Part shown: in pieces, positions 26,839 to 36,142 of the stretch
Position numbering within the stretch: the stretch's first letter is position 1
How the letters are laid out: every line of letters starts with the position of its first letter
DNA from: Paenirhodobacter populi
Lineage (GTDB): Bacteria > Pseudomonadota > Alphaproteobacteria > Rhodobacterales > Rhodobacteraceae
Length of the DNA: 64,000 nt
NCBI RefSeq assembly: GCF_004022215.1
Contig: NZ_SAUZ01000011.1
Location: 1-64,000, forward strand
Reading direction: 5' to 3'
Translations under genes and position numbers: made by a program
The notes under the pieces: generated by a model
Seen by the model: only the letters and a program-made list of their open reading frames with translations
Told to the model about the DNA's origin: nothing
The model's database searches: none

Positions 26839-27158
26839 TGCCAACCCTCCCAGCCGGGGCATTTTTCCTTGATTTTGGCGATCAGTTCCGCCGGCGGTTC
26901 GGTCGTCTGCGCGGAATAGGTGCCGTAGACCTCGAGCGTCACGGTCGACCGCGCGGCGAGGAACCATTTGCCGCAGCCGTAGCTGTGCCGCCAGCGTTCG
27001 AAATGCACGCCCTTGGGGTTCTTGCGGTTGAACAGGTAATCCTCGAATTCCGCATCGGTGGAGCCGGGGCCGAAACGCTTCAGATGCGCCTCGTGGCCGT
27101 AGGTGAGTTCGGTTTCCTCGGCGGTCACGCCGCAGCAGGGACAGGTGAGGGTCAGCAT
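26835..27158 (-). CDS. soxD: Sarcosine oxidase delta subunit
   Basis: 107 aa zinc-binding small subunit. The N-terminal CPCCG and a later HSYGCGKWF provide the Cys/His zinc ligands. RNPKGVHFERWRH is typical. The tail is longer than some relatives and ends in KCPGWEGWQ. Overlaps soxA by 4 nt. A dispersed element lies between it and soxB. Confidence 0.94.
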   Translation of the reverse strand: MLTLTCPCCGVTAEETELTYGHEAHLKRFGPGSTDAEFEDYLFNRKNPKGVHFERWRHSYGCGKWFLAARSTVTLEVYGTYSAQTTEPPAELIAKIKEKCPGWEGWQ

Positions 27159-27197
27159 CTCGGCGTGCTTTCTTGACGGGCTTTTCCGGGGCGGCCG

Positions 27198-27250
27198 CCG
27201 GGGGCTTCGCGCCCCCGGACCCCCGCGGGATATTTATGGAAGAATGAAGG
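27198..27250 (+). repeat. Dispersed intergenic element, copy 6, inside the sox operon
   Basis: CCGGGGGC/GCCCCCGG stem, core CGCGGGATATTTATGG, tail AAGAATGAAGG. It sits between soxB and soxD but points opposite to their transcription. Confidence 0.85.
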
Positions 27251-27255
27251 GGCCA

Positions 27256-28503
27256 TCAGTGCGCCACCCCGGCGGCGACGGATTCGTCGATGAAGCGGCC
27301 TTCGCGGAAGCGGTCGAGCCCGAAGGGCGCGGCGAGCGGGCCGGGCTCGCCCCGCGCCACCAGTTCCGCCATCGCCCAGCCGGAGCCGGGGATCGCCTTG
27401 AAGCCGCCCGTGCCCCAGCCGCAGTCCATGAACATGTTGCGCACAGGGGTTTTCGAGATGATCGGCGAATGGTCGCCGGTGATGTCCATGATCCCGCCCC
27501 ACTGGCGCAGCATCTTGAGCCGCGAGATGATCGGATAGGTCTCGACCAGCGCGCGGGTGGTTTCCTCGAGCGTGTACCACGATCCGCGCTGCGTGTAGTT
27601 GTTCGGATGGTCGATGCCGCCGCCCAGAACCAGCTCGCCCTTGTCGGACTGGCTGATGTAGCAATGGACGAGGTTCGCCATCACCACCACGTCGATCACC
27701 GGCTTGATCGGTTCCGAGACCCAGGCCTGCAACGGGCAGCTTTCGACCGGCAGCCGGAACCCCGCCATATTCGCCAGAACGCCCGAATGGCCGGCCACGA
27801 CCACGGCGAGCTTGCCGCAGTCGATCGCCCCCTTGGTGGTGTCGACGCCGCGCACCTCGCCGTTTTCGGTGCGGATGCCGGTGACTTCGCATTGCTGGAT
27901 GATGTCCATCCCCATCGCGTCGCAGGCGCGCGCATAGCCCCAGTTCACCGCATCGTGCCGCGCCGTGCCGCCGCGTTCCTGATAGAGCGCGCCGAGCACC
28001 GGATAGCGCGGCCCGTCGAGGTTGATGATCGGCACGAGTTCCTTGACCCGCTCGCGCGAGATCCATTCCGTCTTGATGTCCTGAAGCGCGTTCGCATAGA
28101 CCGTGCGCTTGTAGCCGCGCACCTCATGTTCCGACTGTGCCAGCATCAAGAGGCCGCGCGGGCTGAACATGACGTTGTAGTTCAGGTCCCGGCTGAGGCC
28201 CTCGTAAAGCTGCAGCGCCTTCTCGAAGATCGCGGCCGAGGCGTCCTGCAGGTAGTTCGAGCGGATGATCGTGGTGTTGCGCCCCGAATTGCCGCCGCCG
28301 AGCCAGCCCTTCTCGATGATCGCGACGTTCTTGATGCCGTGGACCTTGCCGAGGTAATAGGCCGTCGCAAGACCATGGCCGCCGGCGCCCACGACGATGA
28401 CATCGTAGCGCTTCTTCGGTTCGGGCGCGCGCCAGGCGCGTTCCCACCCGGAATGGTAGCGCAGCGCCTCGCGCGCCACGGCAAAGATCGAATACCGTCT
28501 CAT
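27256..28503 (-). CDS. soxB: Sarcosine oxidase beta subunit
   Basis: 415 aa FAD enzyme with dinucleotide-binding VIVVGAGGHGLATAYYLG near 35-52; carries the covalent FMN and noncovalent FAD chemistry that oxidises sarcosine. GWLGGGNSGRNTTIIRSNYL is a family hallmark. ATG 28503 follows AAGGGACG; the open frame upstream has no conserved residues. First gene of soxB-soxD-soxA-soxG. glyA, purU and folD, often found with it, are not in this window. Confidence 0.95.
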   Translation of the reverse strand: MRRYSIFAVAREALRYHSGWERAWRAPEPKKRYDVIVVGAGGHGLATAYYLGKVHGIKNVAIIEKGWLGGGNSGRNTTIIRSNYLQDASAAIFEKALQLYEGLSRDLNYNVMFSPRGLLMLAQSEHEVRGYKRTVYANALQDIKTEWISRERVKELVPIINLDGPRYPVLGALYQERGGTARHDAVNWGYARACDAMGMDIIQQCEVTGIRTENGEVRGVDTTKGAIDCGKLAVVVAGHSGVLANMAGFRLPVESCPLQAWVSEPIKPVIDVVVMANLVHCYISQSDKGELVLGGGIDHPNNYTQRGSWYTLEETTRALVETYPIISRLKMLRQWGGIMDITGDHSPIISKTPVRNMFMDCGWGTGGFKAIPGSGWAMAELVARGEPGPLAAPFGLDRFREGRFIDESVAAGVAH

Positions 28504-28729
28504 TACGTCCCTTTCGCGCCGCGAATCCGTCCGGCCGCGACGGGCGGCCTTCTCTCTACTTGGACCCGCCCGGGCGCGGAAAGCCACCTCGAAGCGGCAT
28601 AAGAGGGAAAAAAGCGACATCTTTCGCCGCGGGTGCGAAAAGCCCGGGCGGGGGCCGCGGGGTTCACGCGGTTGTCTCTTTCGGGCGGCGGGCAAAGCGC
28701 CTAAACGGGGCCGGTCGAAAGGAGAGTTC
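28504..28729. other. Divergent soxB-ccmI intergenic region
   Basis: About 226 bp that should hold both promoters. A CTTTTCGC-type inverted repeat lies near 28620-28642. I recognise no operator. Confidence 0.4.
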
Positions 28730-29974
28730 ATGCTGTTCTGGATCGTCGCCACGGCGCTTGTCTGCGTCACGGCGCTGCTCTTCGGTCTGGCGATGCTGCG
28801 CCGCCGCGCCGGCCGCGGAACCGCGCGGCAGGACCTGCGGGTCTATCGCGACCAGTTGTCGGAGGTGGATCGCGACGTCGCGCGCGGGCTTCTGTCCGGC
28901 GACGAGGCCGAGCGGACCCGGATCGAGGTGTCGCGCCGGATGCTGGATGCCGACCGCCGCGCGCAGGCGGATGCGCCGGGCGGGGCCGCGCCCCGAGGCG
29001 TCAGCCTTGCGGCCTTCGGCGCGGTGCTGGCGGTGCTGGCGTCCTCGGTCGTGGCCTATCTCGGCCTCGGGGCGCCGGACTATCCCGATCAGCCGCTGGC
29101 CGGCCGTCTGGCCGCCGCCGAGGACCTTTACAGCAGCCGCCCCGCGCAGGAGGAGGCCGAGCGCCGCGCGGCCGAGGCCCGCCGCCCCGCGCCCGCCGCC
29201 GATCCGGGCTATCTCGAGCTGATGGAAAAGCTGCGCGCCACCGTGGCGGAGCGGCCGGATGACGAAACCGGGCTGGCGCTGCTTGCGCGCAACGAAATGG
29301 CGCTTGGCAATTACCATGCCGGCTGGCAGGCACAGCAGCGGCTGATCGCGGCGAAGGGCGCCCGCGCCGATGCGGAGGATTACGCCCGGCTTGGCACCAA
29401 CATGACCGCCGCCGCGGGCGGGCTGGTCACGCGGGAGGCCGAGGCCGCCTTCGCCACCGCGCTCGCCAAGGACCCGAAGAACGGGCAGGCGCGCTATTAC
29501 ATGGGGCTGATGCTGGCGCAGAACGGGCGCGGCGACCGGGCCTTTGACCTGTGGGACGCCCTGCTGCGCGAAGGGCCCGCCGACGCCCCCTGGCAGATGT
29601 CGATCCGGCAGAACATCCGCGCGCTCGCCTGGCTTGCCGGGGAAGAGGATTACCAGCCGCCCTCCGCCCCCGGCCCCTCGCAGGAGGATATGGCGGCGGT
29701 GCAGGCGCTGCCCGAGGCGGAGCGGGCGCAGATGATCCGTGGCATGGTCGAGGGGCTGGGCGACCGCCTCGCCCGCGAAGGCGGCACCGTCGAGGACTGG
29801 GCGCGGCTGATCGCCGCCCTCAGGGTTCTGGGCGAGACCGACCGCGCCGCGCGCATCGCCGACGAGGCGCATCAGACATTCGCCGCCGATCCGCAGACAC
29901 TGCACCGGATCGACGCCGCCCTTTCCACCCCCGCCGGGACCGTGACGGCCCCGCAACAGGAAGCGACCCCATGA
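28730..29974 (+). CDS. ccmI: c-type cytochrome biogenesis protein CcmI
   Basis: 414 aa inner-membrane protein: helix MLFWIVATALVCVTALLFGLAML, then YRDQLSEVDRDVARGLLSGDEAERTRIEVSRR cut into the cytoplasmic loop typical of CcmI, a second helix near 95-115, and periplasmic TPR motifs. CcmI holds apocytochrome c for haem ligation with CcmF/CcmH. It is away from other ccm genes and overlaps ruvX by 4 nt. RBS AAAGGAGAG. Confidence 0.92.
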   Translation: MLFWIVATALVCVTALLFGLAMLRRRAGRGTARQDLRVYRDQLSEVDRDVARGLLSGDEAERTRIEVSRRMLDADRRAQADAPGGAAPRGVSLAAFGAVLAVLASSVVAYLGLGAPDYPDQPLAGRLAAAEDLYSSRPAQEEAERRAAEARRPAPAADPGYLELMEKLRATVAERPDDETGLALLARNEMALGNYHAGWQAQQRLIAAKGARADAEDYARLGTNMTAAAGGLVTREAEAAFATALAKDPKNGQARYYMGLMLAQNGRGDRAFDLWDALLREGPADAPWQMSIRQNIRALAWLAGEEDYQPPSAPGPSQEDMAAVQALPEAERAQMIRGMVEGLGDRLAREGGTVEDWARLIAALRVLGETDRAARIADEAHQTFAADPQTLHRIDAALSTPAGTVTAPQQEATP

Positions 29975-30450
29975 TCCTGACCGATACCGCCGAATTCGCC
30001 GCGATCCTGCCCCGGACCGGGGCGCTGGCGGGGCTCGACCTCGGCACGCGGACGATCGGCGTCGCCATTTCCGACCTGCGCCGCTCGGTGGCGACGCCGG
30101 TGCTGACGATCCGGCGGGAGAAGTTCACCATCGATGTCGAAAAGCTGCTGGCGCTGACCACCGAACGCGAGGTCGTCGGGCTGGTGCTGGGCCTGCCGAT
30201 CAACATGGACGGGAGCGAGGGACCCCGCAGCCAGTCGACCCGCGCCTTTGCCCGCAATCTGGAAAAGCTGACCGATCTGCCGATCACCTTCTGGGACGAA
30301 AGGCTGTCCACCGTCGCGGCCGAACGCGCCATGCTGGAGGCCGATCTGTCGCGCAAGCGCCGGGCGGAGCTGAAGGATCACGTCGCGGCGGGGATCATCC
30401 TGCAAGGCGTGCTGGACCGGCTGGGCTTTCTTGGGCGGGCGGATGGCTGA
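29971..30450 (+). CDS. ruvX: Holliday junction resolvase RuvX (YqgF)
   Basis: 159 aa RNase H-fold nuclease-like protein: GLDLGTRTIGVAISD with catalytic Asp, VVGLVLGLPINMDGSEGPRS, and WDERLSTVAAER with the second acidic patch. Acts in 16S rRNA 5' processing or Holliday junction resolution. ATG overlaps the ccmI stop; its end overlaps the DUF1289 start. Confidence 0.93.
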   Translation: MILTDTAEFAAILPRTGALAGLDLGTRTIGVAISDLRRSVATPVLTIRREKFTIDVEKLLALTTEREVVGLVLGLPINMDGSEGPRSQSTRAFARNLEKLTDLPITFWDERLSTVAAERAMLEADLSRKRRAELKDHVAAGIILQGVLDRLGFLGRADG

Positions 30451-30613
30451 GCCGATCGACACGCCCTGCATCGGCCTGTGCCGGATCAACCCGCGCAGCG
30501 GGCTGTGCATGGGCTGTCTGCGGACGCTCGATGAAATCGCCCGCTGGCGCGACATGGACCCGCAGGAGCGGCGGCGGATCCTGCGCGAGCTGACCTATCG
30601 CGATCCGACCTGA
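30443..30613 (+). CDS. DUF1289 small Cys-rich protein
   Basis: 56 aa. Motif TPCIGLCRINPRSGLCMGCLRTLDEIARW carries the four conserved cysteines that probably bind a metal or Fe-S centre. Function unknown. ATG chosen as GGATGGCT at 30443; 8-nt overlap with ruvX suggests coupled translation. Confidence 0.87.
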   Translation: MAEPIDTPCIGLCRINPRSGLCMGCLRTLDEIARWRDMDPQERRRILRELTYRDPT

Positions 30614-30631
30614 ACGCGGCGCCGCCCCCCG

Positions 30632-31762
30632 TCAGAGGGGTTCGATATCCCCCTCGGCGCGTTTCGCGTGGAAAGCGGCGGTGAACTCCGCCAGCCGCCC
30701 CGCCGCGATCGCATCGCGCAGCCCCTGCATCAGATCCTGATAATATTGCAGGTTGTGCCATGTCAGCAGCATCGCGGAAATGATCTCCTGCGCCTTGAAG
30801 ACGTGATGCAGATAGGCGCGGGAATAGTTGCGGCAGGCCGGGCAGGTGCAATCCGCGTCGAGCGGGCGCGGATCGTCCATGTGCCGGGCGTTCTTGATGT
30901 TGACCTGACCGCGCCGGGTCCATGCCTGCCCGGTCCGGCCCGAGCGCGAGGGCAACACGCAATCCATCATGTCGATGCCGCGTTCGACCGCGCCGACGAT
31001 ATCATCGGGCTTGCCGACGCCCATCAGGTAGCGCGGGCGATCCTCGGGCAGGAAGCCGGGCGCGTAGTCGAGCACACCGAACATCGCCTCCTGCCCCTCG
31101 CCGACGGCGAGGCCGCCGAGCGCATAGCCCTCGAATCCGATGGCTTTCAGCGCCTCGGCCGATTCCGCGCGCAGCTCGCGGTTCACGCCGCCCTGCATGA
31201 TGCCGAACAGCGCATGCCCCGGCCGGTCGCCAAAAGCGTCGCGCGACCGTTGCGCCCACCGCATCGACAGGCGCATGGATTTCGCCACCACCTCATCCGT
31301 CGCGGGCAGCGCCGGGCATTCGTCGAAGGCCATCACGATGTCGGATCCCAGCAGCCGCTGAATCTCCATCGAGCGTTCGGGCGACAGGAAATGTTTCGAG
31401 CCGTCGACATGGCTGCGGAAGGTCACGCCGTCCTCGCTCATCTTCCGCAGATCGGCAAGCGACATGACCTGAAACCCGCCCGAGTCGGTCAGGATCGGCT
31501 TTTCCCAGTTCATGAAGCGGTGCAGCCCGCCCAGCCGGTCGATCCGTTCCGCCGTCGGGCGCAGCATCAGATGGTAGGTGTTGCCCAGCAGGATATCGGC
31601 CCCGGTCGCCGCGACCGATTCCGGCATCATCGCCTTCACCGTCGCCGCCGTGCCCACCGGCATGAAGGCCGGGGTGCGGATCTCGCCGCGCGGGGTGTGG
31701 ATCACCCCGGTCCGGGCCTTGCCATCGGTCGCGTTCAGGGTGAAGCGGAAACGGTCTGTCAT
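30632..31762 (-). CDS. tgt: tRNA-guanine transglycosylase
   Basis: 376 aa enzyme exchanging G34 for preQ1 in tRNA with GUN anticodons. [10 protein letters not shown] carries the active-site Asp, [12 protein letters not shown] the second, and [16 protein letters not shown] the zinc site. Length normal. Convergent with DUF1289; 18 nt between stops. Confidence 0.97.
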   Translation of the reverse strand: MTDRFRFTLNATDGKARTGVIHTPRGEIRTPAFMPVGTAATVKAMMPESVAATGADILLGNTYHLMLRPTAERIDRLGGLHRFMNWEKPILTDSGGFQVMSLADLRKMSEDGVTFRSHVDGSKHFLSPERSMEIQRLLGSDIVMAFDECPALPATDEVVAKSMRLSMRWAQRSRDAFGDRPGHALFGIMQGGVNRELRAESAEALKAIGFEGYALGGLAVGEGQEAMFGVLDYAPGFLPEDRPRYLMGVGKPDDIVGAVERGIDMMDCVLPSRSGRTGQAWTRRGQVNIKNARHMDDPRPLDADCTCPACRNYSRAYLHHVFKAQEIISAMLLTWHNLQYYQDLMQGLRDAIAAGRLAEFTAAFHAKRAEGDIEPL

Positions 31763-31817
31763 CGGGCTCTCCTTCAGGCAGCCCCGATAGACCGAAAGCG
31801 GCGGATTGAAAAGCCGC

Positions 31818-32270
31818 TCAGCGTTCGGCCTTCATCTCCCACCGGCCGGACTCCTCGCTCCAGTATTGCGCCGGGGTGCCGGCGGCGGTCAGCACCCGCC
31901 ACTGGTCGCGCGCGCGTTCGACCGCCATCGGGTCGCGGCCGTCGAACAGCAGCCAGACCCGTTCGCGCGGCGCGATTTCATCGGCCGCCACATCGGCGCC
32001 GTCGATGGTCATCAGCGCCTCGCGCATCGCCGCGCCGGGGGTGGCGGTCAGCAGCACCGGCTGCAACCCGTCATGTGGCCCGCCGGCAAGGCCGTGGGGC
32101 AGGAAATCCTCGTCCCGGCCAAGCCAGAGCCGCTGGTCATACCATTCCATCCGCTCGCGCGTGGGGCCGCGCAGCTCCACCTTCCAGCCGCGTTGAAGCG
32201 CGCGCGGCAGAAGCTGGAGCACGACCTCATCCGTCGAGGACCGGGTGATATGGTAGAACAGCGCGGGCAT
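31818..32270 (-). CDS. holC: DNA polymerase III chi subunit
   Basis: 150 aa chi clamp-loader accessory subunit that links the replisome to [28 protein letters not shown] and [19 protein letters not shown] fit HolC. Its start touches the pepA stop by one base (TGATG), a strict translational coupling seen in other proteobacteria. Confidence 0.92.
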   Translation of the reverse strand: MPALFYHITRSSTDEVVLQLLPRALQRGWKVELRGPTRERMEWYDQRLWLGRDEDFLPHGLAGGPHDGLQPVLLTATPGAAMREALMTIDGADVAADEIAPRERVWLLFDGRDPMAVERARDQWRVLTAAGTPAQYWSEESGRWEMKAER

Positions 32271-33727
32271 CAGGCCTCGAACCGATCACGGATCAGCCGG
32301 TCGAGCGTGCGCACCCCCCAGCCCGTCGGCCCCTTCGGCGCGAGCGTGGTTTCGGCGACCGGCAGCGCCACCCCGGCGATGTCGATATGGCACCACGGCA
32401 CCTCGTCGCGCACGAATTTCTTCAGGAAGGCGGCGGCGGTGATGGATCCGCCCGCCCGCCCGCCGGTGTTCTTGATATCCGCCAGCCGCGACTTGATCAG
32501 GCTGTCGTAGGCGGGCGACAGCGGCAGGGGCCATGCCCCCTCGCTCTCGGCCTTGGCGGCCTTCAGCAGATCGGCGCTGAACGCCTCGTCATTGGTGAAG
32601 ACCCCGGCGTTCTCGTGCCCCAGAGCCACGATCACCGCCCCGGTCAGCGTCGCCAGATCAACCACCGCCGAGGGTTTGAACCGTTCCTGCGCATACCAGA
32701 GCACATCGGCAAGGACGAGCCGCCCCTCCGCATCCGTGTTGATCACCTCGATCGTGTCGCCCTTCATCGAGGTGACGATATCGCCCGGCCGCTGCGCCTT
32801 GCCATCAGGCATGTTCTCGACCAGCCCGACCAGCCCCACGACATTCGCCCGCGCCTTGCGCAGCGCCAGCGTGCGCATCACGCCCGCCACGACCGCGGCG
32901 CCGCCCATGTCCATGGTCATTTCCTCCATCCCCGCCGCGGGCTTGATGGAAATGCCGCCGGTGTCGAAGCACACGCCCTTGCCGACCAGCGCGAGCGGCG
33001 CCCCCTCGCCCCCCTGCCAGCGCATCACCACGACCTTCGAGGGGCTTTCCGACCCCTGCCCGACCGCCAGCAACGCCCGCATGCCGAGCTTTTCCAGATC
33101 GGCCTCTTCGAGGATTTCCACGTCGAGTCCGATTTCCTGCATCGCAGCCAGCCGCGCGGCGAAATCGTCGGTGGTCAGGATGTTGGCCGGTTCGTTGGTC
33201 AGGTCGCGGGCGAAGAACACGCCCTCGGCCAGCGCGGCATGGGGGGCGGCCTTGCGGGCGACCTCCTCGGGGCGGGTCACCATCACCGCGACCGGGCCGA
33301 AGGCGGGCTTCGTCGCGGTGTGATAGTCGAAGCGATAGGCCCGCAGAGCCAGCCCGAAGGCGATCTCGGCCGCGCGCGGATGGCTTTCGGCGACGACCAG
33401 CAGGCCCTTGTCGCCCAGCCCCTTGGCCAGCGCCGCCCCGGCCTTGCGCGCGGCCTCCGCCTCCGCCTTGCGGTCGAGCTTCACCAGATCGAGCGCCGCG
33501 CAGGCCAGCCCCGCCGGCCAGCCGAGGCTGAGCGATTCGCCCGGCCCCAGCTTTTCCCACGCCTCGGAGCCGATCGCCCGCGCCACCGATCCGCGCGTCA
33601 GCCGGTCCAGCCTGCGCCCGACCGGCGACAGCCCCGTCCCCGCCACGATCAGGGCGATCCGCCCTGCGCGTTCCGGCAGCACGCCGGGATCGGTGGCGGT
33701 GAAGGTGATGGCGACGGGATGGGTCAT
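32270..33727 (-). CDS. pepA: Leucyl aminopeptidase
   Basis: 485 aa M17 metallopeptidase, cytosolic, releasing N-terminal residues. Metal/active-site motifs: [16 protein letters not shown] and [12 protein letters not shown], with Lys and Asp ligands as in PepA. Start taken at MTHPVAITF (33727) since the upstream extension is unlike the family. Followed by holC with 1-nt overlap. Divergent from lptF. Confidence 0.95.
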   Translation of the reverse strand: MTHPVAITFTATDPGVLPERAGRIALIVAGTGLSPVGRRLDRLTRGSVARAIGSEAWEKLGPGESLSLGWPAGLACAALDLVKLDRKAEAEAARKAGAALAKGLGDKGLLVVAESHPRAAEIAFGLALRAYRFDYHTATKPAFGPVAVMVTRPEEVARKAAPHAALAEGVFFARDLTNEPANILTTDDFAARLAAMQEIGLDVEILEEADLEKLGMRALLAVGQGSESPSKVVVMRWQGGEGAPLALVGKGVCFDTGGISIKPAAGMEEMTMDMGGAAVVAGVMRTLALRKARANVVGLVGLVENMPDGKAQRPGDIVTSMKGDTIEVINTDAEGRLVLADVLWYAQERFKPSAVVDLATLTGAVIVALGHENAGVFTNDEAFSADLLKAAKAESEGAWPLPLSPAYDSLIKSRLADIKNTGGRAGGSITAAAFLKKFVRDEVPWCHIDIAGVALPVAETTLAPKGPTGWGVRTLDRLIRDRFEA

Positions 33728-33908
33728 GGCGGTCTCCGATCGGGCCGGGCGGGATGCCCGCGCGAAATTTCGCCGAAGCCTAACCATCGGCGGCCGAAAT
33801 GGGAAGCGCCCGGGGCGGGCACCGGCATCCCGCGCACCGGCAGGGCTTTCGTGTGGCCGCTGCACGGGTTAGAGAGGGCGGAGCCCGACCAACCCGGACA
33901 TCCGCATC

Positions 33909-35039
33909 TTGAAGCAACTCGACCGATATCTGTTTTCCCGGCTGATGGCCCTGTTCGGGTTCTTCGCGCTCGTGCTGGTGTCGGTCTACTGGGTGAACCG
34001 GGCGGTATCGCTGTTCGACAAGCTGATCGGCGACGGGCAGACGGCCTGGGTGGTGCTGGAATTCACCCTGCTGACGCTGCCCAACGTGATCCGGCTGGTG
34101 CTGCCGGTCGCGGCCTTCGCGGCGACGATCTACGCGGTCAACCGGCTGAGCGCGGATTCGGAACTGGTGGTGATGCAGGCGACCGGGGCCTCGCCGTGGC
34201 GGCTGGCGCGGCCGGTGGCGGTATTCGGGCTGCTGATCGCGGCGCTGATGGCGGTGCTGGTGCATGTGCTGGTGCCGGTGTCGCGCGCCAAACTGGCGGA
34301 ACGGCAGGCGGAAGTGTCGGAAAACATCACCGCGCGGGTTCTGGTCGAGGGCAGCTTTCAGCATCCGGCCCCGGGAATCACCATCTACATCCGGGCGATT
34401 TCCGATCGCGGCGAATTGCTGGACTTCTTCCTCTCCGATGCGCGCGAGCCGCAGGAACAGACGACCTATGTGGCCGAGCGCGCGGTTCTGGTCCCCTCGG
34501 CCAGCGGGCCGAAGCTGGTGATGTTCGACGGCACGGCGCAGACCCTGCGCAATCCCGGCGAGAACTTGGCCCTCACCCGGTTCACCGACCTGACCTATGA
34601 CATCGGCGCGCTGATGGGCGCGCGGGCGGAAGGCCATATCGACTGGGACGAACTGCCAAGTCAGGACCTGCTGTTCCCCTCGGACGAGATCCTGACCGCC
34701 ACCGGCGGCACCAAGCCCGAGGCCTTCCGCATCCTCAACGAGCGGGTGGCGCAGCCGCTGATCGCGCCGGTCGCGGTGCTGCTGGGCTTTGCCGCGCTGA
34801 TGCTGGGCAGCTTTTCGCGTTTCGGCATGTGGCGGCAGATCACGCTGGCGGTCATCGGGCTGATCGTGCTGCAGATGCTGGCCAATACCGTCGACAGCGC
34901 GATGCAGCGCAACAATGCCCTTTGGCCGCTGGCCTATCTGCCGGCGCTGATCGGGACATCCGTGGCGGGGCTGGTGCTGTGGTGGGCCGCGCGCCCGCGC
35001 CGGGTCCGCCCGCACCCTGTCCGGAGATCCGCGGCATGA
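33909..35039 (+). CDS. lptF: LPS export permease LptF
   Basis: 376 aa inner-membrane permease of the Lpt ABC exporter that moves LPS toward LptC/A/D. Two helices at the N-terminus (DRYLFSRLMALFGFFALVLVSVYW), a periplasmic jellyroll, then three-to-four C-terminal helices. The start is a TTG at 33909, giving MKQLDRYLFSRLM, which fits the family; no upstream ATG fits. Overlaps lptG by 4 nt. Confidence 0.94.
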   Translation: MKQLDRYLFSRLMALFGFFALVLVSVYWVNRAVSLFDKLIGDGQTAWVVLEFTLLTLPNVIRLVLPVAAFAATIYAVNRLSADSELVVMQATGASPWRLARPVAVFGLLIAALMAVLVHVLVPVSRAKLAERQAEVSENITARVLVEGSFQHPAPGITIYIRAISDRGELLDFFLSDAREPQEQTTYVAERAVLVPSASGPKLVMFDGTAQTLRNPGENLALTRFTDLTYDIGALMGARAEGHIDWDELPSQDLLFPSDEILTATGGTKPEAFRILNERVAQPLIAPVAVLLGFAALMLGSFSRFGMWRQITLAVIGLIVLQMLANTVDSAMQRNNALWPLAYLPALIGTSVAGLVLWWAARPRRVRPHPVRRSAA

Positions 35040-36142
35040 CCCTTTCCCTCTATATCACCCGCCGCTTCCTGTCGGCCTTTGCCATCGTCCTGCTGTCGTT
35101 CTGGGGGGTGCTGTTCCTGATCGACATGGTGGAAAAGATCCGCTCCTTCGCCAGCGCGGGGATCACGCTGGGTCAGGCGGCGATGCTGTCGGCGCTGTCG
35201 GTGCCGCAGTCGCTGTATGACATCCTGCCGCTGGTGATGGTGCTGTCGGCGGTGGTGCTGTTCCTCGGCCTTGCGCGGTCGTCCGAACTGGTGGTGATCC
35301 GCGCGGCCGGGATGTCGGCGCTGCGGCTGGTGCTGACGCCGGTCAGCGTCGCCTTGCTGATCGGCGTGCTCGCGGTGGCGATCGGCAATCCGATCGTCTC
35401 GGCAACCGCGAAACGCTATGATACGGTCGCGGGAAAGTTCCGCGCGGGGGGCGCCGAAAGCGCCTCGATCAGCTCGGACGGAATCTGGATGCGGCAGGGC
35501 ATGGGCGACGGCAGCGGGCAACAGGCGGTGATCCACGGCGCGCGCGCCAATCCGAACGCGACGCGGCTGTATGACGTCACCTTCCTGATCGTCGCGCCCG
35601 GTCAGGGCGCCGTGCGCCGGATCGAGGCCGAGGAAGCCAACCTCACCCCCGGCGCGTGGCACCTGAGCAACGTCAAGGACTGGCCGTTGGGCAGCTCGAC
35701 CAACCCCGAGCGCGACGCGACCCGAGCGGACAGCCTGACGCTGTCCTCCTCGCTGACGGCGGAACGGATCCGCGACAGCTTCGGCTCCCCCTCGGCGGTG
35801 CCGATCTGGCAATTGCCGGGCTTCATCCGCGGGATCGAGGCGGCGGGCTTTTCCGCCCGGCGCCACATGGTCTGGTTCCAGATGGAGCTGGCGCTGCCCA
35901 TCGTGCTGGCGGCGATGGTGCTGATCGCGGCGGGGTTCAACATGGCCCATATCCGCTTTGGCAAAAGCGGGATGATGGTGCTCATCACCCTTGGCGCGGG
36001 GCTTTCGGTGTTCTTTCTGAGGAACATCGCGCAGGTCCTTGGCGACAATGGGGAAATTCCGGTGGGGCTGGCCGCCTGGGCGCCCCCCGCGATCGCGCTG
36101 ATGCTCGCGCTCGCGCTGGTTCTGGCACGGGAGGACGGCTGA
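35036..36142 (+). CDS. lptG: LPS export permease LptG
   Basis: 368 aa partner of LptF. MTLSLYITRRFLSAFAIVLL start, jellyroll middle, conserved C-terminal helices with MAHIRFGKSGMMVLITLGAG. Start ATG overlaps the lptF stop; stop overlaps the lptD ATG by one base, so lptF, lptG and lptD are likely one transcript. Confidence 0.94.
   Translation: MTLSLYITRRFLSAFAIVLLSFWGVLFLIDMVEKIRSFASAGITLGQAAMLSALSVPQSLYDILPLVMVLSAVVLFLGLARSSELVVIRAAGMSALRLVLTPVSVALLIGVLAVAIGNPIVSATAKRYDTVAGKFRAGGAESASISSDGIWMRQGMGDGSGQQAVIHGARANPNATRLYDVTFLIVAPGQGAVRRIEAEEANLTPGAWHLSNVKDWPLGSSTNPERDATRADSLTLSSSLTAERIRDSFGSPSAVPIWQLPGFIRGIEAAGFSARRHMVWFQMELALPIVLAAMVLIAAGFNMAHIRFGKSGMMVLITLGAGLSVFFLRNIAQVLGDNGEIPVGLAAWAPPAIALMLALALVLAREDG

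Noticed and set aside
23340-28503. Reading the sox genes as thiosulfate oxidation (SoxABXYZ)
   Set aside because: The proteins are flavoprotein, GCV_T and small zinc subunits of sarcosine oxidase; no cytochrome c or SoxYZ features are seen.
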